Of a stretch of DNA of 64,000 nucleotides, positions 58,437 through 64,000 are shown in pieces. Within the stretch, counting starts at the first letter, position 1, and each line of letters opens with the position of its first letter. Below the pieces are notes generated by a model. That model saw only the letters and a list, made by a program, of their open reading frames with translations, had not been told where the DNA came from and did not search any database. This stretch comes from Brevibacillus sp042683565 (GTDB lineage Bacteria; Bacillota; Bacilli; Brevibacillales; Brevibacillaceae): positions 34,301-98,300 of the forward strand of contig NZ_JBHUJW010000028.1 of NCBI RefSeq assembly GCF_042683565.1, read 5' to 3'. Both the position numbers and the translations under genes were made by a program.

Positions 58437-60059
58437 ATGATTCCCCGCTATATCGTAGACTTTGATTTGCGAGCGCTCCCGCAGAAAAAGACGAAGGTCG
58501 CCATCATCGGGGCCGGGATCGCCGGTCTGTACACGGCGCTGCAAGCAAGTGAATATGCAGATGTGGTTTTGATCAGCAAAAAAGGGCTGGACGACAGCAA
58601 TACGCGCTGGGCCCAAGGGGGCATCGCAGCGGTGACTGCCAAATCCGACTCCCCTGCGCTGCACCGTCAGGACACCTTGATTGCCGGGGCGGGACTTTGC
58701 TCGTACGATGCGGTGGAAGTCCTGGTGAATGAAGGCCCGGATCGCCTGAAAGAACTGATTGCGTACGGAACGGAATTTGACAAGGATGAAACGGGGCAAT
58801 ACGAGCTGACCCAGGAAGGCGCCCACAGCAAGCGGCGCATCTTGCACGCCAACGGGGATGCGACAGGTGCGGAAATCGTAAGGGCCTTGTCTGCGCGGGT
58901 GTTGGAGCAGCCGAATATTACCGTGCTAGAAAATCATTTTGCCATCGATGTCGTGACGCAGGGGGATGAGTGCGTCGGGGTCATTGTGAGACAGCCGGAT
59001 GGAGAGATCTTTTTCCTGGAGGCAGACGCGACGGTGCTGGCTACGGGCGGGGCCGGCCAGCTGTACCGCTACACGACCAATCCGGAGATCGCGACCGCTG
59101 ACGGCATCGGCATCGCGTATCGGGCGGGAGCGCGGATCAAGGACGTGGAGTTCATCCAGTTCCACCCGACCGCTCTCTACTACCCCGGAGCGCCTCGCTT
59201 TCTGATCTCCGAGGCCGTACGGGGCGAAGGGGCGATCTTGCGGAACAGCAACGGCGAGCGGTTTATGGACAAGTATCATCCGCAAAAAGAGCTGGCCCCC
59301 CGCGACGTGGTAGCGCGCGCGATCGTCTCCGAGATGGAGAAGGCAAACTCCACGCATGTTTTCCTGGACATTACCCATGAATCTGCTGACAAGATCAAGC
59401 ATCGCTTTCCCACGATCTACCAGTTTTGCCTGCAGTACGGCCTGGATATGGTGACGGACTGGATTCCTGTCGCCCCAGCCTGCCATTACATCATGGGCGG
59501 TGTCGAGACGGATTTGCACGGGGAGACGTCGACAAAAAGGCTTTTTGCCTGTGGCGAGGCGTCGTGCACAGGCGTACACGGAGCGAACCGCCTGGCCAGC
59601 AATTCCCTTTCCGAAGCGGTCGTGTTCGGGCACCGGATTGCCGAGCGCATCCGCCAGCTTCCGGCATTGCCGGTCATCGAGCCGCTCGTGGTCACCTCCC
59701 CGCAACGCCAGCTTTGCACGGCGGGTACGCGCGAACAGAGAGTGAAGCTGCAAAAGCTTATGCTTCGCTACGTCGGCGTCAAGCGGGATGAAAAGGGACT
59801 GCAAAAAGCGTTGGAAGAGCTGGAGCGTATGGCGGAAAACTACCAGGAGATTCCGGTGGAGCAGGAAGATTTCGAGTACCTGAATTTGCTTAGTGCGGCC
59901 GTGCTGACGACACGGGCGGCCCTCCTGCGCGAAGAAAGCCGGGGCGGGCATTACCGCAACGATTTCCCCGAGAAGGACGATTTAATTTGGCGCAAGCACC
60001 TGGTTCAGTCCATTCGTGGCGGCGTCGAAGAGGAGAGTGGCAAGAACAATGTGGAGTAA
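58437..60059 (+). CDS. nadB: L-aspartate oxidase
   Basis: This 540-residue FAD enzyme oxidises aspartate to iminoaspartate in NAD synthesis. The dinucleotide fold VAIIGAGIAGLYTALQA is near residues 22-38, SNTRWAQGGIAA-type DSNTRWAQGGIAAVT near 53, and HPTALYYPGAPRFLISEA-type FHPTALYYPGAPR and ASCTGVHGANRLASNSL follow in family order. It resembles succinate dehydrogenase flavoproteins but lacks the SDH context. nadC overlaps its end by 11 bases. NadA is encoded elsewhere in the window. Confidence 0.97.
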   Translation: MIPRYIVDFDLRALPQKKTKVAIIGAGIAGLYTALQASEYADVVLISKKGLDDSNTRWAQGGIAAVTAKSDSPALHRQDTLIAGAGLCSYDAVEVLVNEGPDRLKELIAYGTEFDKDETGQYELTQEGAHSKRRILHANGDATGAEIVRALSARVLEQPNITVLENHFAIDVVTQGDECVGVIVRQPDGEIFFLEADATVLATGGAGQLYRYTTNPEIATADGIGIAYRAGARIKDVEFIQFHPTALYYPGAPRFLISEAVRGEGAILRNSNGERFMDKYHPQKELAPRDVVARAIVSEMEKANSTHVFLDITHESADKIKHRFPTIYQFCLQYGLDMVTDWIPVAPACHYIMGGVETDLHGETSTKRLFACGEASCTGVHGANRLASNSLSEAVVFGHRIAERIRQLPALPVIEPLVVTSPQRQLCTAGTREQRVKLQKLMLRYVGVKRDEKGLQKALEELERMAENYQEIPVEQEDFEYLNLLSAAVLTTRAALLREESRGGHYRNDFPEKDDLIWRKHLVQSIRGGVEEESGKNNVE

Positions 60060-60894
60060 ACGGGAGCTGCAGCAAAAAATAGAAGAATGGCTGCACGAGG
60101 ATTTGGGCTTTGGCGATATTACGACGATGAGCACGATTCCGGAGAGCGAACAGGGAGTAGGGATACTCTATGCCAAGGAAGCGGGGATTGTAGCAGGTCT
60201 GCCTGTTGCGCAGCAAGTGTTTGCGACGGTGGACCCGGATCTCGTTTTCACCGCAAAAGTGGAAGAAGGCGCGCGCGTCGAATACGGCACGCAAATCGCC
60301 GAAGTCAGCGGGTCTGTCCGCTCGATTTTGAGCGGCGAGCGTCTGGCGCTCAATCTGTTGCAGCGTCTCTCCGCCATCGCGACGAAAACGAACGAATACG
60401 TGCGCGCGGTAGAAGGCACGAAGGCGCGGGTAGTCGATACGCGCAAGACGACGCCGGGCCTGCGCTTTCTGGAAAAGTACGCGGTTCGTGTCGGAGGCGG
60501 GCACAATCACCGTTTTGCCCTGTACGATGCGGTCATGATCAAGGACAACCACATCAAAGGCGCGGGCGGGATCGCACAGGCAGTGGCAGCAGCGCGGGCG
60601 GCCATTCCGCATACGATGACGGTGGAGGTCGAGGCCGAGACGCTGGAGCAGGTGCAGGAGGCGCTGGACGCAGGAGCCGACATCATCATGCTGGACAACA
60701 TGTCAAATGAGCAAATGGTTGAGGCTGTGCAGTTGATTGGCGGAAGGGCAGTCGTGGAGGCATCCGGCGGAGTCAATCTGGAGACGATCGGCTCGATTGC
60801 CAGGACGGGCGTCGACATCATCTCCGTAGGGGCACTGACGCATTCGGTCAAGGCGTTTGACATCAGTCTCGATCTGAATACACGGAAGCGATAA
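60049..60894 (+). CDS. nadC: Nicotinate-nucleotide pyrophosphorylase (carboxylating)
   Basis: This 281-residue quinolinate phosphoribosyltransferase has DLGFGDITT near residue 19, RLSAIATKTNEYV, DTRKTTPGLRFLEKYAVRVG near 128-147, the GGGHNHRFALYDAVMIKDNH block and VEVEAETLEQV. It makes nicotinate mononucleotide from quinolinate and PRPP. The ATG at 60049 after GAGGAGAGTGG overlaps nadB by 11 bases. coaX follows 12 bases later. Confidence 0.97.
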   Translation: MWSKRELQQKIEEWLHEDLGFGDITTMSTIPESEQGVGILYAKEAGIVAGLPVAQQVFATVDPDLVFTAKVEEGARVEYGTQIAEVSGSVRSILSGERLALNLLQRLSAIATKTNEYVRAVEGTKARVVDTRKTTPGLRFLEKYAVRVGGGHNHRFALYDAVMIKDNHIKGAGGIAQAVAAARAAIPHTMTVEVEAETLEQVQEALDAGADIIMLDNMSNEQMVEAVQLIGGRAVVEASGGVNLETIGSIARTGVDIISVGALTHSVKAFDISLDLNTRKR

Positions 60895-60906
60895 GGGGCA
60901 AGCACA

Positions 60907-61671
60907 ATGCTACTGGTGATAGACATCGGCAATTCCAATATCGTCATGGGGCTGTACCGCGGGGACGAGCTGCGCCATCATTGGCGGGTGGCGACAGATC
61001 GGAACAAGACCGAGGATGAATACGGCATGCTGGTCACGAGCCTGTTTCAGCACGGGGGGCTGGTGCTCGGGCAGGTGAGCGGCGTGATTATTTCCTCTGT
61101 CGTTCCGCCGCTGAACTTTACCATCGAGCGGATGTGCGAGAAATACTTGCAGCAAAAGCCTCTGCTTGTCGGCCCGGGAATCAGGACGGGTCTGAACATC
61201 AAGTACGAGTACCCGCGGGAAGTAGGGTCGGACCGGATCGTCAACGCCGTGGCAGCCATTCACCATTACGGTACGCCGCTCATTGTGGTCGACTTTGGGA
61301 CGGCAACGACTTTTTGCTATGTGGACGAGCGCGGGCAATATTGGGGCGGAGCGATTGCGCCGGGGATCGGAATTTCCACCGAAGCCTTGGTGAGCCGCGC
61401 CGCCAAGCTGCCGCGCATCGAGATCGCCAAGCCGGCCAGCGTCGTAGGGCGCAATACGATTGCGGCCATGCAGTCGGGCATCTACTACGGCTTTGTCGGG
61501 CAGGTAGAGGGCATCGTTCGCCGGATCATCGCGGAGTACGGAACAGACCCCAAAGTGGTCGCGACAGGCGGACTGGCCGCTTTGGTAGCAAAGGAGACGT
61601 CGTGCATCCACGTGGTCGACCCGTATTTGACGCTAAAAGGACTGCGCCTGATTTACGAGCGGAATCAATAG
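60907..61671 (+). CDS. coaX: Type III pantothenate kinase
   Basis: This 254-residue ASKHA kinase has the phosphate loop LLVIDIGNSNIVMGLY at the N terminus, GSDRIVNAVAAIHHYG near 99, VDFGTATTFCYVDERGQYWG and VATGGLAALVAKE. It performs the first step of CoA synthesis and is insensitive to CoA feedback. In B. subtilis coaX follows ftsH; here it forms an operon with nadBC. AAGGGGC lies 8 bases before the ATG. Confidence 0.96.
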   Translation: MLLVIDIGNSNIVMGLYRGDELRHHWRVATDRNKTEDEYGMLVTSLFQHGGLVLGQVSGVIISSVVPPLNFTIERMCEKYLQQKPLLVGPGIRTGLNIKYEYPREVGSDRIVNAVAAIHHYGTPLIVVDFGTATTFCYVDERGQYWGGAIAPGIGISTEALVSRAAKLPRIEIAKPASVVGRNTIAAMQSGIYYGFVGQVEGIVRRIIAEYGTDPKVVATGGLAALVAKETSCIHVVDPYLTLKGLRLIYERNQ

Positions 61672-61704
61672 GATGCGAATCCATAGGCAGAATCGTGCTG
61701 CTTC

Positions 61705-61734
61705 TTGTCTAGGGAAGCAGGAGAATGATAAAAT
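61705..61734 (+). promoter_or_regulatory. Promoter of the RNA downstream of coaX
   Basis: TTGTCT (61705-61710), 18 bp, TAAAAT (61729-61734). Confidence 0.5.
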
Positions 61735-61740
61735 CTGTGT

Positions 61741-61893
61741 ATACAATGATGAAAACGTGACATAAAAATAAAGGAGCCGATGCCGTTGCAGCGGCATGGC
61801 CCCTGAGACAAGACGCTGTGGAACCCCACGGCGCGCATGTTAACAAACCAGCGAACTCACCGTCGGGCGGTCAACTCAGGCGGTGGGTTTTCG
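61741..61893 (+). ncRNA. Candidate structured RNA convergent to a small ORF
   Basis: Predicted from the promoter just upstream to a hairpin AACTCACCG (61854-61862) / CGGTGGGTT (61881-61889) ending in TTTT. Inside, ATGCCG and CGGCAT form a hairpin, and CGCTGTGG / CCCACGGCG a second. About 150 bases. Its 3' end overlaps the last ~18 bases of the opposite small ORF. Confidence 0.4.
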
Positions 61894-62043
61894 CTTGTTA
61901 CACTTCCTCTTCCACCAGCGGAAAAGCTTCCTGCTGCTAAACCAGAGGCTTAGCAGAGTGGCTAATACTTTCAGGCAAAAGTAAAGCGCACCGAGCGTGA
62001 CCATCAGCATCATCCCCTTTGCAGGAAGCTGCGCCGCGGTCAT
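61876..62043 (-). CDS. Small cationic membrane protein, possible type I toxin-like ORF
   Basis: This ORF has 55 residues from the ATG at 62043, or about 42 from the ATG at 62004, which has AAAGGGG 9 bases upstream. One hydrophobic helix (MLMVTLGALYFCLKVLATLL) is followed by a strongly basic tail (FRWWKRKCNKRKP). An extended -10 TGGTATAGT lies near 62070 on the same strand, so transcription would start close to 62063. A convergent RNA overlaps its 3' end. I do not recognise a family; size and composition resemble TxpA/BsrG-class toxins, but there is no sequence proof. Confidence 0.4.
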   Translation of the reverse strand: MTAAQLPAKGMMLMVTLGALYFCLKVLATLLSLWFSSRKLFRWWKRKCNKRKPTA

Positions 62044-62075
62044 CCACCGCCATTCTTGTCTCATGAAAACTATAC

Positions 62076-62306
62076 CATTTTTTGGGGGGTCCGAAAATAT
62101 TCACCTTCCCGTGTATGGATCGGGTGCAGTTGTTCTTCTTAAGTCCATGCAGTCCATGCCGGTAAAATGGAAGGCAACCCAGAAACTTTCAGGCAGGGAG
62201 CGCGGAACGGGGGAGTATTTTCAGGTTTTGCAGGTAATGATAATCGCAAGTTCACCAGGAAATACGGCACGTCTGCAAGAAATTAAAGAGAACGTGATTT
62301 TTATCG
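62076..62306. other. Noncoding interval upstream of the tRNA promoters
   Basis: No gene, no clear hairpin with T tract. I see nothing assignable apart from the tRNA promoters that follow. Confidence 0.4.
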
Positions 62307-62335
62307 TTGACAAGAGTAGTTCCACAAGATAAAAT
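62307..62335 (+). promoter_or_regulatory. tRNA operon promoter P1
   Basis: TTGACA (62307-62312), 17 bp, TAAAAT (62330-62335). Confidence 0.82.
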
Positions 62336-62371
62336 GGCTATTGTGTCTGACAGCGATGTGTTATCCAGTTA

Positions 62372-62398
62372 AACTTTTTCAGTGTCTTTGAAAAAGTT
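62372..62398. repeat. Perfect palindrome between P1 and P2
   Basis: AACTTTTTCA and TGAAAAAGTT are exact inverse repeats 7 bases apart, between the two tRNA promoters; it may be an RNA hairpin of the P1 leader or an operator. Confidence 0.5.
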
Positions 62399-62399
62399 G

Positions 62400-62428
62400 T
62401 TGAATGTAACAGCAAAATCTGATAACAT
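62400..62428 (+). promoter_or_regulatory. tRNA operon promoter P2
   Basis: TTGAAT (62400-62405), 17 bp, TAACAT (62423-62428), about 50 bases before the first tRNA. Confidence 0.7.
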
Positions 62429-62480
62429 AGTAATTCCGTGAGGGAAACAACGCGGATCGCTTCGATCCTTAATCATACAT

Positions 62481-62573
62481 GGATGGATGTCCGAGCGGCC
62501 GAAGGAGCACGATTGGAAATCGTGTAGGCGGTGTAGAACCGTCTCGTGGGTTCAAATCCCACTCCATCCGCCA
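62481..62573 (+). tRNA. tRNA-Ser (GGA)
   Basis: 93 bases with encoded CCA and the long variable arm of serine tRNAs; acceptor GGATGGA/TCCATCC; anticodon GGA in loop TTGGAAA. Confidence 0.96.
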
Positions 62574-62598
62574 CAAACGCCTTTTTCTTACATAATAC

Positions 62599-62675
62599 GG
62601 CCCGTTGGTGAAGCGGTTTAACACAGCAGCCTTTCACGCTGTCATACAGGGGTTCGAATCCCCTACGGGTCACCA
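62599..62675 (+). tRNA. tRNA-Glu (TTC)
   Basis: 77 bases with CCA; acceptor GGCCCGT with ACGGGTC (G-C and G-T pairs); anticodon TTC in CTTTCAC. Confidence 0.95.
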
Positions 62676-62757
62676 TCATATACCCCACAAAGTGAAGCGG
62701 ATGCTTTGCAGCAACACCGAGTACTTTGCGGGGCCCCAACAACAGTTTGGGGAGTAT

Positions 62758-62833
62758 GGAGGCTTAGCTCAGCTGGGAGAGCATCTGCCTTACAAGCAGA
62801 GGGTCGGCGGTTCGATCCCGTCAGCCTCCACCA
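62758..62833 (+). tRNA. tRNA-Val (TAC)
   Basis: 76 bases with CCA; acceptor GGAGGCT/AGCCTCC; anticodon TAC in CTTACAA. Confidence 0.96.
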
Positions 62834-62842
62834 TAAAGTTGT

Positions 62843-62919
<77 letters not shown>

Positions 62920-62938
62920 AATTTCTCTCATCTATTAT

Positions 62939-63015
62939 GGAGCTGTGGTGAAGCTGGAGTTCACGCCGGTCTGTCACACCGGAGGTCGCGGGTTCGAGTC
63001 CCGTCAGCTCCGCCA
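62939..63015 (+). tRNA. tRNA-Asp (GTC)
   Basis: 77 bases with CCA; acceptor GGAGCTG/CAGCTCC; anticodon GTC in CTGTCAC. Confidence 0.96.
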
Positions 63016-63053
63016 TTTTACCCAAAAGGTACGATTGGCGAATTTTATAGTAC

Positions 63054-63129
63054 GAGCCATTAGCTCAGTTGGTAGAGCATCTGACTTTTAATCAGAGGGT
63101 CGAAGGTTCGAGTCCTTCATGGCTCACCA
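63054..63129 (+). tRNA. tRNA-Lys (TTT)
   Basis: 76 bases with CCA; acceptor GAGCCAT/ATGGCTC; anticodon TTT in CTTTTAA. Confidence 0.96.
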
Positions 63130-63185
63130 GTTTTCACTTCCTGTATCGCGGGCGAAGCTTTGCGTGAAGGACTCCAAGTTGATAT

Positions 63186-63272
63186 GCGGTCGTGGCGGAA
63201 TTGGCAGACGCGCTAGATTCAGGTTCTAGTGGTGGCAACACCGTGGAGGTTCAAGTCCTCTCGACCGCACCA
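63186..63272 (+). tRNA. tRNA-Leu (CAG)
   Basis: 87 bases with CCA and a long variable arm (TGGTGGCAACACC region); anticodon CAG in TTCAGGT between CTAGA and TCTAG. Confidence 0.94.
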
Positions 63273-63296
63273 AAATTTCACTTTTTTATAAAGTAT

Positions 63297-63327
63297 GCGG
63301 ACGTAGCTCAATTGGTAGAGCGTCGCC
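63297..63327 (+). tRNA. tRNA, 5' part only (probably Gly)
   Basis: GCGGACG acceptor, D arm TAGCTCAATTGGTAGAGC and the start of an anticodon stem (GTCGCC) run into the N gap. The stem suggests tRNA-Gly (GCC), but the anticodon is missing. Confidence 0.75.
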
Positions 63328-63467
63328 NNNNNNNNNNNNNNNNNNNNNNNNNNNNNNNNNNNNNNNNNNNNNNNNNNNNNNNNNNNNNNNNNNNNNNNNN
63401 NNNNNNNNNNNNNNNNNNNNNNNNNNNNNNNNNNNNNNNNNNNNNNNNNNNNNNNNNNNNNNNNNNN
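63328..63467. other. Assembly gap (140 N)
   Basis: An unbroken N run inside the tRNA cluster. It interrupts two tRNA genes; the true length and content are unknown. Confidence 0.99.
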
Positions 63468-63528
63468 TGGATAGAGCGTTTGACTACGAATCAAAAGGTC
63501 GGGAGTTCGAATCTCTCAGGGCACGCCA
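63468..63528 (+). tRNA. tRNA-Arg (ACG), 3' part
   Basis: It begins in the D arm (TGGATAGAGCG). The anticodon is ACG in CTACGAA; T arm and CCA are present. The first ~16 bases lie in the gap. Confidence 0.9.
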
Positions 63529-63555
63529 CTCTTAATAAAAAGAAGTATGTACAGT

Positions 63556-63632
63556 CGGGAAGTAGCTCAGCTTGGTAGAGTACTTGGCTTGGGACCAAGG
63601 GGTCGCAGGTTCGAATCCTGTCTTCCCGACCA
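63556..63632 (+). tRNA. tRNA-Pro (TGG)
   Basis: 77 bases with CCA; acceptor CGGGAAG/CTTCCCG; anticodon TGG in CTTGGGA. Confidence 0.96.
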
Positions 63633-63769
63633 TGTAATCATCTCCTTCGCAAATAGCGTTGGGAATGATTGGTGGATGAATATTTGGTTGTGGTGTGGTA
63701 CGCTATCAACCTGTGTTTCTGAACGCATCTCACTTAACATAGAGCGAGGAAAAAGTTGAATAATAATGA
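63633..63769. other. Spacer between tRNA-Pro and the rrn promoter
   Basis: No terminator hairpin with a T tract and no gene is visible, so tRNA transcription may read into the rRNA operon. Confidence 0.45.
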
Positions 63770-63799
63770 TTGACTTTGACATCGCAGATGTGGTAAGAT
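63770..63799 (+). promoter_or_regulatory. rRNA operon promoter
   Basis: TTGACT (63770-63775), 18 bp, TAAGAT (63794-63799), about 125 bases upstream of the 16S gene. A second TTGACA directly follows the first hexamer. Confidence 0.65.
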
Positions 63800-63833
63800 G
63801 TAATTCCTGTCGCTTGTTCGACAGAATCAAAAA

Positions 63834-63850
63834 TGCTCTTTGAAAACTGA
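63834..63850 (+). promoter_or_regulatory. rrn leader boxA antitermination site
   Basis: TGCTCTTTGAAAACTGA is the conserved Bacillus rRNA leader boxA-like sequence bound by NusB/NusE. Confidence 0.8.
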
Positions 63851-63922
63851 ACAGCGAAAGCGTTGATGAGTCTATCATTTGATGATTTGCCAGCTTGAAA
63901 AAGCGATGAACCAGAAACAAAC

Positions 63923-64000
63923 TTTATTGGAGAGTTTGATCCTGGCTCAGGACGAACGCTGGCGGCGTGCCTAATACATGCAAGTCGAGCGAGTCTCTTC
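63923..64000 (+). rRNA. rrs: 16S ribosomal RNA, 5' end (truncated by window)
   Basis: AGAGTTTGATCCTGGCTCAG at 63931-63950 is the universal 16S 5' sequence, continued by GACGAACGCTGGCGGCGTGC and the conserved ATGCAAGTCGAGCG. Only the first 78 bases are present. Confidence 0.98.

Overview
This window looks like a chromosomal segment of an endospore-forming Bacillota, most likely Brevibacillus or a close Paenibacillaceae relative. It carries csfB, sspF, spoVG, fin, spoVT, yabM, yabP, yabQ, spoIIE, yabS and yabT, together with abrB, Spo0A-box, sigma-H and T-box signals. Gene order follows the B. subtilis yaaO-to-ftsH region, with lineage-specific insertions and rearrangements. Coding DNA is fairly GC-rich. 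The genus is inferred from gene order and content, not from a database search.

Layout: (1) 0.1-8.8 kb: a degenerate UDP-glucose-dehydrogenase-like gene, csfB, then yaaO-tmk-darA-yaaR-holB-ricT-yabA-yabB-yazA-rsmI. (2) 8.9-15.8 kb: abrB on the minus strand with an unusual zinc-ribbon tail, then T-box-controlled metG, yabD, yabE, rnmV and ksgA. (3) 15.9-25.2 kb: veg, sspF, ispE, purR, ridA, spoVG, an inserted COG0523 GTPase on the minus strand, glmU-prs, ctc, a 200-base structured element, pth and fin. (4) 25.3-34.3 kb: mfd, a lipoprotein foldase, spoVT, yabM, yabN and rqcP. (5) 34.4-38.8 kb: two inserted genes, a DUF2157/GDYXXLXY membrane protein and a large secreted repeat protein. (6) 38.9-50.2 kb: yabP-yabQ-divIC-yabR, spoIIE, yabS-yabT, a split ThrE-type exporter, tilS-hpt and ftsH. 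(7) 50.4-61.7 kb: gene order departs from B. subtilis, with a Cof phosphatase, nadA, a padR/SEDS pair on the minus strand, a PCYCGC lipoprotein, a Zur-type zinc regulon (znuA, znuC, znuB, zur), and nadB-nadC-coaX. (8) 61.7-64 kb: a possible small membrane protein with a convergent RNA, a tandem-promoter tRNA operon of about ten tRNAs interrupted by a 140-N assembly gap, and the promoter, leader and 5' end of a 16S rRNA gene.

The genes form a housekeeping core (DNA replication and repair, tRNA and rRNA modification, nucleotide, cell-wall and isoprenoid precursors, proteolysis) interleaved with sporulation control (Spo0A, sigma-H, sigma-E and sigma-G targets) and metal and NAD homeostasis. The parts that most deserve a second look are noncoding: a mutually exclusive hairpin set between prs and ctc that buries the ctc ribosome-binding site in a terminator; a 200-base multi-stem palindromic element between ctc and pth; a putative sigma-H-driven small RNA before spoIIE; a type-I-toxin-like layout after coaX; and three Zur-box-like sites in the zinc locus.
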